A stretch of DNA of 64,000 nucleotides. It comes from Paramylibacter kogurei. GTDB taxonomy: Bacteria > Pseudomonadota > Alphaproteobacteria > Rhodobacterales > Rhodobacteraceae. How positions within the stretch are numbered: the stretch's first letter is position 1; each line of letters starts with the position of its first letter. A model generated the notes under the pieces. That model saw nothing but the letters and a program-made list of their open reading frames with translations. It was not told the origin of the DNA and made no database searches. The translations under genes and the position numbers were made by a program. Positions 1-9,776 of the stretch are shown piece by piece. The stretch lies in contig NZ_MDGM01000003.1 in the NCBI RefSeq assembly GCF_002742285.1, forward strand, positions 186,001 to 250,000, in the 5' to 3' direction.

Positions 1-2218
1 CATGCAAGTGTTCCAAGGTAGCCCATGCAATTGATAACCCGTCATAGGTGGCTGTACCGCGGCCGATTTCGTCCAAAATAACCAGCGCACCTTCGTTCGC
101 TTGGTTTAAGATCGCGGCGGTTTCGACCATTTCAACCATGAATGTTGAACGCCCGCGTGCCAGATCATCGGATGCGCCGACGCGGCTGAACAACTGAGTG
201 ACGACTCCGATTTCAGCACTTTGGGCGGGTACAAAGCTGCCCATTTGGGCAAGGAGCGCGATCAATGCATTTTGGCGCAAAAATGTCGATTTACCCGCCA
301 TGTTTGGACCGGTTAATAGCCAAGCGGGTTTTGCATCCTCGCCATCTGCGCTGAGATCACAATCATTGGCCACGAACGCATGGTTACCATCACGCCGCAG
401 CGCGGATTCAACAACGGGATGGCGGCCAGCAATGATATTGAATGTGCGATCATTAGAAAGCTTTGGGCGCACCCAATCGTCACCATTTGCAAGGTCGGCA
501 AGTGCTGAAGAAAGGTCAATTTCCGCAAGTGCCTTGGCCGCGACAGATATGGCATCTGATCGTTCTAAAATGAATGAACAAAGTTGCGTAAATATTTGTT
601 TTTCAATTTCTAATGCCCGGCTACCTGCATTTAAAATTTTGGTTTCAAGTTCCGATAATTCAACGGTGGTAAAGCGAACGGCGTTTGCTGTTGTTTGACG
701 ATGAATGAATTTATCAGAATATTCTTCGCTCAACATTTTTTGTGCATGGGTTGCGGGCGTTTCGATGAAATAGCCCAGCACATTATTGTGCTTTATTTTC
801 AGCGCATTGATGCCGGTTAATGTACTGTATTCCGCCTGAAATGCAGAAATAATCTTGCGCCCATCGTCACGAAGTTTGCGTGATTCATCAAGTTCATCAT
901 TATACCCGTCGGCAACAAACCCACCGTCACGTGATAACAGTGGGGGTTCAGCAATTAACGCGTCGCCAAGTGCATTGAACAATTCGTCGTGGCCTTGCAA
1001 ATCTTTGGACGCAGTGATCAACACTTGTGGTAATTCATCGGCATGTAAATCGGTGGCCAATTGTGCGCCTTGGGCTAATCCTTTTTGAATGGCTGATAGG
1101 TCACGCGGGCCAGCACGATCAAGCGATATGCGTGATAACGCACGATCCATATCGGGGGTTTGTTTTAACGCATCGCGAGCCTGATCTTTGGCGGATGAAT
1201 TTTGTGTGAAATATCCAACGGCATCAAGGCGTTCATTGATTGTGCTGATGTTGGTGGATGGTGCGGTTAATCGACGTTCAAGCAAACGCGCACCGCCACC
1301 CGTGACCGTGCGATCAATTGTGCGCAACAACGTTGAATCGCGACCACCGGACAAATTATGCGTAATTTCAAGATTGCGCCGTGTTGCGGCGTCAATTTGC
1401 ATCGCGGTGTTTGCGCTTTCTTTGATCGGGGGGCGCAACATCGGCAGTTTGCCTTTTTGTGTAATGGCAAGGTAGTCAACAATTGCACCAAGTGCGCCCA
1501 ATTCAACGCGGGCAAATTGGCCAAATCCGTCCAAGGATTTAACGCCAAATTGTTTTTGCAAACGATCCGTTCCCGCCGCGCTATCAAAGCTTGCAGGTGA
1601 AAGTTCGGTGATTGCGGCACCTGAATCCGATATAACTTCGCGTAACTCTTGGCCAAGAGATTCTGTAATCAACACTTCTTTTGGGGCAAGACGCGCAAGC
1701 AATGGACCAAGGGCAATCCGCGGACAGTTTTGCACCAAAAAGTCACCCGTTGAAACATCCGCCCAAGCCAGCGCAAATTCCCCACGCACCTCTGAACAGG
1801 CGCAAAGGTAATTATGATGGCGGGCATTCAAAAGGCTATCTTCGGTTAAGGTTCCAGGCGTGACAAGCCGCACAACCCCGCGTTTGACAACGGATTTATA
1901 ACCGCGTTTTTTCGCCTCTTCCGGTGATTCAAGTTGTTCGCAGACGGCAACGCGAAAACCCTTGCGGATCAGAGTTAAAAAATATCCTTCTGCGGCATGA
2001 TGTGGAACACCGCACATGGGAATATCATCGCCGTTGTGTTTGCCGCGTTTTGTAAGCGCAATATCCAATGCCTCTGCCGCGTGAACGGCATCATCGAAAA
2101 ACATTTCGTAAAAATCACCCATGCGATAAAATAATAACGCATCTGGATATTCAGATTTGATTTCCAAAAATTGCGCCATCATTGGTGTGACGGTTGATTT
2201 CGATGCAGACACAAACAT
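1..2218 (-). CDS. mutS: DNA mismatch repair ATPase MutS (3' end outside window)
   Basis: MutS recognises base mismatches and small loops and starts mismatch repair with MutL. I translated the minus strand by hand. The N-terminal mismatch-binding domain carries the FYRMGDFYEMF motif, whose Phe stacks on the mismatch. The ATPase domain has Walker A TGPNMAGKST at about residues 636-645 and Walker B LDEIGRGTAT near residue 716, both in frame with the start. About 739 codons are present, and the last hundred or so lie beyond base 1. The ATG at 2218 has GGGGA just upstream and gives MFVSASKS before the conserved TPMMAQF. It is divergent from the DUF1800 gene. Identification is secure; only the exact start is open. 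Confidence 0.96.
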   Translation of the reverse strand, partial: MFVSASKSTVTPMMAQFLEIKSEYPDALLFYRMGDFYEMFFDDAVHAAEALDIALTKRGKHNGDDIPMCGVPHHAAEGYFLTLIRKGFRVAVCEQLESPEEAKKRGYKSVVKRGVVRLVTPGTLTEDSLLNARHHNYLCACSEVRGEFALAWADVSTGDFLVQNCPRIALGPLLARLAPKEVLITESLGQELREVISDSGAAITELSPASFDSAAGTDRLQKQFGVKSLDGFGQFARVELGALGAIVDYLAITQKGKLPMLRPPIKESANTAMQIDAATRRNLEITHNLSGGRDSTLLRTIDRTVTGGGARLLERRLTAPSTNISTINERLDAVGYFTQNSSAKDQARDALKQTPDMDRALSRISLDRAGPRDLSAIQKGLAQGAQLATDLHADELPQVLITASKDLQGHDELFNALGDALIAEPPLLSRDGGFVADGYNDELDESRKLRDDGRKIISAFQAEYSTLTGINALKIKHNNVLGYFIETPATHAQKMLSEEYSDKFIHRQTTANAVRFTTVELSELETKILNAGSRALEIEKQIFTQLCSFILERSDAISVAAKALAEIDLSSALADLANGDDWVRPKLSNDRTFNIIAGRHPVVESALRRDGNHAFVANDCDLSADGEDAKPAWLLTGPNMAGKSTFLRQNALIALLAQMGSFVPAQSAEIGVVTQLFSRVGASDDLARGRSTFMVEMVETAAILNQANEGALVILDEIGRGTATYDGLSIAWATLEHLH

Positions 2219-2371
2219 TCCCCAACTGTGTTTCGCGTGACGATACCCAAACAGCCGCGCCACGAAAAGCGGTTTTTCGGGGGCGACAATGCATTCATGC
2301 TAAACGAAATTTTCGACGGACAAGTGGATATGTTTCGTATAATGCTTATGTATCGCGAAACATTGGGAGTG

Positions 2372-3736
2372 ATGGTTTTGCAAATTGATGAACTGGCTGC
2401 AATTCGTTTTGGATTTGGTTTGTCTCCAATTCAGGCAAACCCACAGGATGCAAACTCTGTTCTGGCACAGCTAGACGGGGCGGATAGATTTGCCACAAAA
2501 TTCCCATTATATTCTACCGATCAAGGATTGAGCGCGCTGTCCGATTTTGCAGCGGCGCGCAAAGTTGAAAAAACCGGAACGGCCGAAGGTGCCGCGATGG
2601 TTAAAACCCAGAAAAAGGTTTTCCGCCAACTTTCACAACAAGTACATCGCAATCTGTTTGCACGCGCTGTGGATAGCACGGATGGATTTCGCGAACGTCT
2701 TGCTTGGTTTTGGACAGACCATTTTTCAGTGTCGGCACGGGGTCGTAAGCTTGGCGTTATGATGCCAACGATGATTGATTCCGCAATTCGTCCAAATCTG
2801 GCGGGGAAGTTTAGCGATATGCTGATCGGGGTAAATTTACATCCCGCGATGTTGGAATATTTAGATCAAACAAGCTCGATCGGACCCAATAGCAATTTTG
2901 CCCTTAAACGTAAAAGTAAGGGGCTCAATGAAAATTTGGCACGGGAAATGTTAGAGCTTCACACCTTGGGTGTGGGTGGTGGCTATTCGCAAACGGATGT
3001 GCGCGAATTGGCGGAATTGCTGACAGGATTGCGGGTTAATGCCAAGGGCGTGCGATATAACCCTGTGTTTGCGGAACCTGGATCGGAATATATTCTGGGT
3101 AAATCATATGGCGGGAATGAAGAAGAACTTCGCCATATTAAACAGTTTATGCATGATATTTCGCTAAACCCAAATACAGCCAAGCATTTGGCGCAAAAAT
3201 TGGCTGTGCATTTTATTTCCGATACACCACCCAAAGATTTGATCGATCAAATGGCCGAACGTTATTTGGCAAGCGATGGGAGCCTTTATGAAATGTACAG
3301 CGCCATGTTATCCCATCATGCGGCGTGGGAATCCCCACGCGCCAAGGTGAAACAGCCGTTTGATTTTGTGGTATCGGTTCATCGTGCGATGGGCGCAACC
3401 GGCCAAGATATCTTGGCGCTGAAACGTGGACAGTTTAATTCCCGAACCCATGTGCCGATGAATCTTATGGGGCAACGTTTTTTGCAGCCAGACGGCCCAG
3501 ATGGATGGCCAGAAGATGGCGAACATTGGATTACCCCTGCGGGATTGGCAGGGCGTGTGCAGTTTGCGATGCAAATGGCCGATACAATTGATGATCGCGT
3601 CGATCCACGCGCGTTTGTGGTGCAGGCGGTTGGACATGATGCCAGCAATGATATCCATGTGGCCGCCGCGCGCGCGGAATCCAAAATCGAAGGACTGGCA
3701 CTAATTCTTGCCTCTCCTGATTTTAACAGGAGATAA
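2372..3736 (+). CDS. DUF1800 family protein
   Basis: The 454-residue product belongs to the DUF1800 family, which is usually encoded next to a DUF1501 protein, as here. Family hallmarks include WTDHFSV near residue 115 and LNENLAREMLELHTLG near residue 185. The biochemical role of the family is not established. I chose the ATG at 2372 because GGGAG lies just upstream and the protein then begins directly with the conserved region (MVLQIDELAAIRFGFG). An in-frame ATG at 2228 would add 48 residues that look non-conserved and would nearly abut the divergent mutS start. No signal peptide is obvious. The stop lies 3 bases before the DUF1501 ATG, so the pair is probably translated together. Confidence 0.9.
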   Translation: MVLQIDELAAIRFGFGLSPIQANPQDANSVLAQLDGADRFATKFPLYSTDQGLSALSDFAAARKVEKTGTAEGAAMVKTQKKVFRQLSQQVHRNLFARAVDSTDGFRERLAWFWTDHFSVSARGRKLGVMMPTMIDSAIRPNLAGKFSDMLIGVNLHPAMLEYLDQTSSIGPNSNFALKRKSKGLNENLAREMLELHTLGVGGGYSQTDVRELAELLTGLRVNAKGVRYNPVFAEPGSEYILGKSYGGNEEELRHIKQFMHDISLNPNTAKHLAQKLAVHFISDTPPKDLIDQMAERYLASDGSLYEMYSAMLSHHAAWESPRAKVKQPFDFVVSVHRAMGATGQDILALKRGQFNSRTHVPMNLMGQRFLQPDGPDGWPEDGEHWITPAGLAGRVQFAMQMADTIDDRVDPRAFVVQAVGHDASNDIHVAAARAESKIEGLALILASPDFNRR

Positions 3737-3739
3737 GCG

Positions 3740-4975
3740 ATGATTGATCAATCTCGCCGCAAGTTTTTGATAAATACTGCTGCGCTGGGCTGTTCTGCTG
3801 CGGCAAGCCCGTTGATAACACCTGTTACATTCGCATCCGCACCGTGGGACAACCGACTGGTTGTCATTGTGTTGCGTGGGGCGATGGATGGGTTGGATGT
3901 TGTGCGCCCCTATGGGGATAAAATGTTTGCGCAACATCGACCTGATTTGGCAAAAACAGATGCAATTGATTTGGATGGTTTTTATGGAATGCACAGCGGG
4001 CTAAGCGATCTTGCCCCGCTGTGGGATCAGGGACAGTTGGCCTTTGCGCATGCGGTATCAACACCTTATCGCAATAAGCGAAGTCATTTCGACGGGCAAG
4101 ATTTGCTAGAGGCCGGTTACGCCAGTTTGGATGAGCGTCGCCAATTGGGATCAAGTGGTTGGTTGAACCGTATGCTAACCTTGGTGCCCAATGTGGAAAC
4201 CGAAACGGCCTATGCGGTTGGTCAGGATGATTTGTTGTTATTGCAAGGCGATGCACCGCACGCGTCTTGGGCACCAGGGCGAAGCTTGTTGATGTCCGCC
4301 CAAGGTCAATTATTGTTAAACCGCATGTATGAATCCGATCCGTTGTTCCACGCCTCCGCAGAGGTGGCGATTGAATTGACCGAAGATTTGATGGCCATTG
4401 GTGACATGGATGGCATGATGGAAGAAATGGACAGCATGCAAGACCAGATGAAAGCCAATAATCAGGCGATTAAACTGGCAAAACGCGCAGGTGCATTGGC
4501 GGAATTTGCGGCCGATCGGTTGAACGAAGATAGCCGCATCGCTGCGTTTTCAATTGGTGGATGGGATACGCATCGCAACCAAAAAGTGGTTATTCAAAAA
4601 CCCCTGTCGCAACTGAGCACCGCGATTTTAACCCTACGCGAAAAACTGGGCGCGAATTGGGATAAAACGGCGGTGTTATGCATGACCGAATTTGGCCGCA
4701 CGGTGCGCCAAAACGGAACACAGGGAACCGATCACGGCACGGGTGGTGCGATGTTAATGGCGGGTGGGGCCATTCGCGGTGGTCAGGTTTATGGCAATTG
4801 GCCGGGGCTTGCGGATGAAAACCTGTTTAACAATCGTGATTTATTGCCCACAGCGGATGTGCGTAGCTATGGCGCGATTGCGATGCGCCATTTATTTGGC
4901 ATTTCACCAAATGATTTGGAGCGTGTGGTGTTTCCAGGTCTCGATATTGTGGATGATCCACGGTTTATTCTATAA
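3740..4975 (+). CDS. DUF1501 family protein with Tat signal
   Basis: The 411-residue DUF1501 protein starts with a twin-arginine signal (SRRKFL, Arg6-Arg7, then a hydrophobic alanine-rich stretch), so it is probably exported folded to the periplasm. The fold is related to sulfatase/alkaline-phosphatase-like proteins. CMTEFGRTVRQNGTQGTDHG and the GGWDTH motif are typical of the family. Residues about 217-240 form an acidic, methionine-rich stretch (MDGMMEEMDSMQDQM) that stands out. It forms a two-gene unit with the DUF1800 gene 3 bases upstream. Function is unknown; association with surface or redox processes is only inferred from export. Confidence 0.9.
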   Translation: MIDQSRRKFLINTAALGCSAAASPLITPVTFASAPWDNRLVVIVLRGAMDGLDVVRPYGDKMFAQHRPDLAKTDAIDLDGFYGMHSGLSDLAPLWDQGQLAFAHAVSTPYRNKRSHFDGQDLLEAGYASLDERRQLGSSGWLNRMLTLVPNVETETAYAVGQDDLLLLQGDAPHASWAPGRSLLMSAQGQLLLNRMYESDPLFHASAEVAIELTEDLMAIGDMDGMMEEMDSMQDQMKANNQAIKLAKRAGALAEFAADRLNEDSRIAAFSIGGWDTHRNQKVVIQKPLSQLSTAILTLREKLGANWDKTAVLCMTEFGRTVRQNGTQGTDHGTGGAMLMAGGAIRGGQVYGNWPGLADENLFNNRDLLPTADVRSYGAIAMRHLFGISPNDLERVVFPGLDIVDDPRFIL

Positions 4976-5065
4976 CCTTTTGCAAAGGCCGCTGCGTAAT
5001 TGTTTCTTTTTAAATCGCGCTGACGGATAAATGTGCAAATTTGAATGACCCCAAAGGAATAAACC

Positions 5066-6844
5066 ATGTACGATCCATCCGAAAATGATCTTCGATTTGC
5101 TATTCAGCACACTATTGGGCTGGATCAAATCAGCCATCTTGATGCCTTTGCTGATGTTTCCCCCGATTTGGTGGATGCGGTGTTGAGCGAAGCTGCAAAA
5201 ATCGCACGCGAAGAATTGGCACCCTGCAACAACACAGGCGATACTCAAGGATCAAAATGGAATTCTGATTTTACCGTGACTACACCAGATGGGTTTAAGA
5301 AAGCGCATGATGCGCTATCCGCAGGGGGGTGGTATGGCATCGAAATTGCAGAAGAATTCGGTGGCCAAGCCTTGCCGCATTTGATCTCTGCCGCTGTTGG
5401 CGAAATGTTCCATTCGGCGAATATGGGGTTTTCGCTGTGTCATTTGTTAACGCAGGGATTGACCCATGCGTTGACAGTATCCGCAAGCCAAGAACAAAAA
5501 GAAAAATTCCTTCCGCCAATGGCAGAGGGTCGATGGACAGGCACCATGAACCTGACTGAACCACAGGCAGGTACGGATTTGGCCGCGATTAAATCCACCG
5601 CAGTAAAAGAAGGCGATCATTATCGCATCAAGGGTCAGAAAATTTTCATCACTTATGGTGAACATGACATGGCCGAAAACATTGTGCATTTGGTATTGGC
5701 ACGTGCGGAGGGTGCGCCCGAAGGCGTTAACGGCATTTCCGTATTCATCGTTCCCAAGTTTTTGGTCAATGATGACGGGAGCCTTGGCGAACGCAATGAT
5801 GTGAAATGTGTTTCCATCGAACATAAACTGGGCATCAATGGATCCCCAACCGCAGTGTTGCAATTTGGCGAAGAAAAAGGCGCAATCGGGTATTTGGTTG
5901 GCGAAGAAAACCAAGGTTTGAAAATCATGTTTGGCATGATGAATCACGCCCGTTTTGGCGTGGGTATCCAAGGGTTGTCCATTTCCAACCGTGCATTTTA
6001 TCAGGCGAAAGAATACGCAAGCGAACGTGTGCAGGGCCGCCCGTTGGATCGCAATGAAAAAGACACGATTGATCACCATCCAGATGTGATGCGTTTGTTG
6101 GCAACAATGCGCGCCGAAATCGAAGGCCAACGCGGCATGTCACTATACGGTGCGGCGGCATTGGATCGTGCGCATTATGAATCTGGCGATGACAAGGCAT
6201 TCTGGACAGAACGCTCATCATTGATGGTGCCAATTATCAAAGGCTGGTTAACCGAACGTTCGTTGAATCTGACGTCTGATGCGGTACAGGTGCATGGCGG
6301 CATGGGCTTTATCGAAGAAACGGGTGCGGCACAGCATTATCGTGATGCGCGTATTTTGCCAATTTACGAAGGTACGACCGCGATTCAGGCCAATGATTTG
6401 ATGTTCCGCAAAACGCTGCGCGACGGTGGTAAGGCGGTCAACGCATTGCTGGCAGAAATCAAAACCGATGCGGAAACCGCGAGCAAATCTGATGATGCGA
6501 ATATCGCCAATGCGGCGGCGGATGTATTGCGCGGCACAGAAACAGCCATACGCGCGGTTGAATTTATCCTGTCAAATACTCTGTCTCAACGCGAAGCGGC
6601 GGCAATTTCTGTGCCATATCTGATGATGATGGGAACATTAACGGGTGGCTGGATGAGCGTGAAATCCGCATTGGCCGCCAAGGGTGCAATGAATGAAGGT
6701 ACGTGGGATCAAACATTCCTAGACGCCAAAATTTCGCTGGCACAGGTATTTGCAAAACATACCCTGCCAGAGGTTGAGAAATACGCCAAAATCGTATTGG
6801 ACGGCGGCGCGTCAATCGAAGCAATGGCACCTGAAATTCTATAA
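5066..6844 (+). CDS. Acyl-CoA dehydrogenase, long DmdC/FadE-like type
   Basis: This FAD-dependent acyl-CoA dehydrogenase of 592 residues is longer than the classic 380-400, because it carries the extra C-terminal domain seen in the DmdC-type group. TEPQAGTDL near residue 165 is the flavin-binding motif. The probable catalytic base is Glu435 in PIYEGTTAIQ. Family members oxidise acyl-CoAs, including 3-methylmercaptopropionyl-CoA from DMSP breakdown in marine Rhodobacterales. Sequence alone does not decide the substrate here, and no other dmd gene is nearby. It is a single-gene unit with a strong terminator downstream. Confidence 0.88.
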   Translation: MYDPSENDLRFAIQHTIGLDQISHLDAFADVSPDLVDAVLSEAAKIAREELAPCNNTGDTQGSKWNSDFTVTTPDGFKKAHDALSAGGWYGIEIAEEFGGQALPHLISAAVGEMFHSANMGFSLCHLLTQGLTHALTVSASQEQKEKFLPPMAEGRWTGTMNLTEPQAGTDLAAIKSTAVKEGDHYRIKGQKIFITYGEHDMAENIVHLVLARAEGAPEGVNGISVFIVPKFLVNDDGSLGERNDVKCVSIEHKLGINGSPTAVLQFGEEKGAIGYLVGEENQGLKIMFGMMNHARFGVGIQGLSISNRAFYQAKEYASERVQGRPLDRNEKDTIDHHPDVMRLLATMRAEIEGQRGMSLYGAAALDRAHYESGDDKAFWTERSSLMVPIIKGWLTERSLNLTSDAVQVHGGMGFIEETGAAQHYRDARILPIYEGTTAIQANDLMFRKTLRDGGKAVNALLAEIKTDAETASKSDDANIANAAADVLRGTETAIRAVEFILSNTLSQREAAAISVPYLMMMGTLTGGWMSVKSALAAKGAMNEGTWDQTFLDAKISLAQVFAKHTLPEVEKYAKIVLDGGASIEAMAPEIL

Positions 6845-6863
6845 TAATTTTTTATAACCACTA

Positions 6864-6895
6864 AAATGGCGCGATGTTTTCGCGCCATTTTTTTT
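6864..6895 (+). terminator. Rho-independent terminator of the acyl-CoA dehydrogenase gene
   Basis: A perfect 11-bp stem (AAATGGCGCGA paired with TCGCGCCATTT) with a 5-base loop at 6875-6879 is followed by a run of eight T. It lies 20 bases after the stop codon and separates this gene from the metalloprotease. Confidence 0.93.
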
Positions 6896-6991
6896 GGCCT
6901 AATCACGCCATAATTGTATGGAATGCTTGCCCCAAGCAAAGTTATTAACAATAGTAACCCACGTGAATGCCAACAAACGGGAAAATTGAAT

Positions 6992-8593
6992 ATGATTACT
7001 GAATGGACGCCGATCGAAGTTGCAGAGTTTATTATTGATGAAGGTTGGGACAGTGCGGCAACGCCTGTTCGATGGAACGTCAGTGCTGGCGATTCCATTA
7101 GCGTTCATATTTCTGGAATGAGCAATGAATCACAACAAGTGGCAATGTTGGCATTGGGGGCTTGGACAAGTGTGACGGGGATTGAATTTACGTTTGTAAA
7201 TTCTGCTAGCGCGGCGCAACTGGATTTTTCGGATACTTCGGGCGGGCCAGTTGGCGGATGGTCATCATCGGGCGGTTATATCATATCGGGATTTGTGCAT
7301 GTTGATCAATCTTGGATCAATACATATGGCAGCGGTATCGGTGATTATGGGTTTCAAACGTATATCCATGAAATTGGACATGCATTGGGTATTGCGCATC
7401 CAGGGCATTATGAAAGTGGTGGTACCACATATGAAACACATGCAGAGTTTTTGAACGACAGTTGGCAGATGACGGTCATGTCGTATTTTTCGCAGACCCA
7501 AAATACATATATCGACGCCACGCGCGCATTTGTTGTAACGCCGATGATCGCGGATATTCACGCAGCACAATTGTTATACGGCGACAGCAACACAATCCGT
7601 ACTGGTAACACCACATATGGTGAAAATGGGAATGCTGGAAATTATTATGACGACATCATTGATGCCAGCGGCCCAGTTACATTTACCATTATTGATGACG
7701 GTGGCATTGATACATTGCGTTTGATCAATACGGCGGCAGATCAATATATTGATATGCGTGGTGGTGGTATCTCGGATGTTTATGGTTTGGTTGGCAATAT
7801 GGTGATTTACACCGATACGGTGATTGAAAATCTCTATCTTGGGCGCGGCAATGATACGGTCACTGGCAACGAGGCCGATAATTATATTCGGGCCAATACA
7901 GGCTATGACACGATTTATAGCCTTGAAGGAAATGATACCATCTACGCACAAGATGGCCATGACGCTGTATACGCAGGGGATGGTGATGACATCATTTTTG
8001 GCGGTTCAGGAGCTGACATCGCCGATGGCGGTGATGGCGATGATATTATCGAAACAGCGGCGGGTGGCGATGAAATTTATGGTGGTGCCGGGAACGATTA
8101 TTTAAACGGTAATTCACGAAGTGATAGCATTTATGGTGGAACCGGAAACGACACCTTGTGGGGTGAAGGTGGGCGTGATGATATTCGTGGCGGCCATGAT
8201 GATGATACCATTTATGGTGGGAACGGTGCAGATATCCTAGATGGTGAATTGGGAAACAACACCATTTACGGCGGTTCTGGGCGTGATGTTTTATACGGCG
8301 GATCTGGTGATGACATAATATATGGTGGGGCTGGTGGGCGTGACCAATATTTTGGCGGATCTGGCGCTGACGAATTTATTTATCAAGTCGGTGATAATAA
8401 TGATCAGATTTATGATTTCCAAAATGATATCGATTTGCTTGATCTTAGCGATTTTTCGGTCGGCAATGTATGGGATTACGCCACTGAAATTGACGGGGAT
8501 GTGGTTTTTAATTTTGGAAACAGAGACATCTTAACGGTAGAATTTATCACCATTGCGGAACTATCCGACGATGTGTTGATCGCCAGTCCGTAA
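6992..8593 (+). CDS. Secreted M10 (serralysin-like) metalloprotease with RTX repeats
   Basis: The 533-residue product has a metzincin zinc site HEIGHALGIAH at residues 126-136 and the Met-turn MSYF at about 163, as in serralysin-type M10 peptidases. Glycine/aspartate-rich RTX nonapeptides (pattern GGxGxD) follow from about residue 284 to 460 and should bind calcium. There is no N-terminal signal peptide, which fits type I secretion through a C-terminal signal. The ATG at 6992 begins MITEWTPIEV; an upstream in-frame ATG at 6914 would add 26 residues of unlikely composition. No type I exporter or inhibitor gene is in the window. Protease identity is well supported, the substrate unknown. Confidence 0.9.
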   Translation: MITEWTPIEVAEFIIDEGWDSAATPVRWNVSAGDSISVHISGMSNESQQVAMLALGAWTSVTGIEFTFVNSASAAQLDFSDTSGGPVGGWSSSGGYIISGFVHVDQSWINTYGSGIGDYGFQTYIHEIGHALGIAHPGHYESGGTTYETHAEFLNDSWQMTVMSYFSQTQNTYIDATRAFVVTPMIADIHAAQLLYGDSNTIRTGNTTYGENGNAGNYYDDIIDASGPVTFTIIDDGGIDTLRLINTAADQYIDMRGGGISDVYGLVGNMVIYTDTVIENLYLGRGNDTVTGNEADNYIRANTGYDTIYSLEGNDTIYAQDGHDAVYAGDGDDIIFGGSGADIADGGDGDDIIETAAGGDEIYGGAGNDYLNGNSRSDSIYGGTGNDTLWGEGGRDDIRGGHDDDTIYGGNGADILDGELGNNTIYGGSGRDVLYGGSGDDIIYGGAGGRDQYFGGSGADEFIYQVGDNNDQIYDFQNDIDLLDLSDFSVGNVWDYATEIDGDVVFNFGNRDILTVEFITIAELSDDVLIASP

Positions 8594-8660
8594 GGTTAGT
8601 TGTGTGAATAACCCAAAGTAGAAGGAATGGTGCTTTTCTTTTTGGTACGAGATCGTTTAA

Positions 8661-8698
8661 ATCTGGATTTAAGTAATTAACTAAGTCAGCATCCAGAT
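8661..8698 (+). promoter_or_regulatory. Inverted repeat directly before the GSCFA gene ribosome binding site
   Basis: ATCTGGAT (8661-8668) and ATCCAGAT (8691-8698) form a perfect 8-bp inverted repeat with a 22-base spacer. The second arm abuts the AGGAAG ribosome binding site of the gene at 8709. It may be an operator or a 5' leader hairpin; no regulator is known for it. Confidence 0.5.
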
Positions 8699-8708
8699 AG
8701 GAAGCATT

Positions 8709-9776
8709 ATGAACCCGTATCAAAACCTAGATCAAAGGGCGTTTTGGGCGCCTGCAGTTGGCAAACGTGACATGCTCGAAATATCCGAGCTTTGGTCTCC
8801 AAAATTCCCGATTAAGCCAAGCAGCAAAGTTGCAACATTTGGCTCGTGCTTTGCGCAACACTTTAGCAAAGCGCTCACTAAAAATGGGTTTCGCTGGAAC
8901 AATACAGAACCGACACCTGACGGTTTGTCCGATGAAAATGCGCTATTGTATAATTATGGTGTTTTTACCTGTCGTACAGGCAATATTTATACGACTTCGC
9001 TTTTGCTACAGTGGACAAAATGGGCGCTGGGCAAGGAAAAACCACCAGCGGAATATTGGGAAAAAGACGGGCGCATTTATGACCCGTTCCGCCCACGTGT
9101 AGAGCCAAACGGTTTTGCCAGCGTTGAAGAGATGATTGCGTCGCGTGACATGTGCATCGAGGCATTCAAAGCCGCGATTGTTGATTCAAAAATATTTGTG
9201 TTCACATTGGGCTTAACCGAAAGCTGGATCAACAAATCAGGTGGATATGAATATCCAATGTGCCCAGGTACGGTTGCTGGCGATTTTGATGAAAAGGAAC
9301 ATATTTTTGTGAATCAGGATTACAAGTTGATCCACAAAAATTTGACGGATGCGCTGAAACTGATGAAAGAAGCAAATCGTGCGTTGCGGTTCTTGTTGAC
9401 AGTGTCACCTGTTCCGTTGACCGCAACCATGTCTGGAAATCATGTTCTGGTCGCAACGATGCAATCAAAATCAATACTACGCGCGGTTGCGGGTGACATT
9501 GCCACCAACCGTCGCAACGTTGATTATTTCCCGTCTTATGAAATTATCAGTAGCTTTCCGTTTCGCGGCGAATTTTTTGCGCAAAACCTTCGCAGCGTAG
9601 AACAACGTGGCGTTGATCATGTGATGGCAAATTTCTTTGCTGGGCTTGGTATTGATGTTGAAAAAATCAAAGCAGACAAAGCCGAACGTACTCAGCGCGC
9701 CGCAAAACGCAAAGAAGAAGCAAACGAATTGGTTTGCGAAGAAGAACTACTGGCCGCTTTCGGAGACAAAAAATGA
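8709..9776 (+). CDS. GSCFA family protein (SGNH-like hydrolase/transferase)
   Basis: The 355-residue protein contains the family signature literally: FGSCFAQHF, with GSCFA at residues 45-49. GSCFA proteins belong to the SGNH superfamily, whose block-I serine acts as nucleophile in esterases and acyl transferases. A late Asp303-His304 could complete the active site. The start at 8709 has an AGGAAG site. The stop overlaps the next start by four bases (ATGA), so it is translationally coupled to a second SGNH-like gene. Its place at the edge of a glycan locus suggests removal or transfer of acyl groups on a polysaccharide, which is inference. The C-terminal 40 residues are charged and probably helical. 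Confidence 0.85.
   Translation: MNPYQNLDQRAFWAPAVGKRDMLEISELWSPKFPIKPSSKVATFGSCFAQHFSKALTKNGFRWNNTEPTPDGLSDENALLYNYGVFTCRTGNIYTTSLLLQWTKWALGKEKPPAEYWEKDGRIYDPFRPRVEPNGFASVEEMIASRDMCIEAFKAAIVDSKIFVFTLGLTESWINKSGGYEYPMCPGTVAGDFDEKEHIFVNQDYKLIHKNLTDALKLMKEANRALRFLLTVSPVPLTATMSGNHVLVATMQSKSILRAVAGDIATNRRNVDYFPSYEIISSFPFRGEFFAQNLRSVEQRGVDHVMANFFAGLGIDVEKIKADKAERTQRAAKRKEEANELVCEEELLAAFGDKK

Noticed and set aside
198-698. Long plus-strand ORF of 166 codons
   Set aside because: It is the antisense shadow of mutS, whose motifs are clear on the minus strand.
2228-2371. 5' extension of the DUF1800 gene
   Set aside because: The added residues look non-conserved, lie next to the mutS start, and the ATG at 2372 has the better ribosome binding site.
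5447-6130. Minus-strand ORF of 227 codons
   Set aside because: It is antisense to the acyl-CoA dehydrogenase and has a Cys/His/Phe-rich composition without a recognisable domain.
7840-8400. Repetitive DNA that could suggest a CRISPR-like or satellite repeat
   Set aside because: The periodicity follows the RTX nonapeptide codons of the protease and is not a set of identical repeats with unique spacers.
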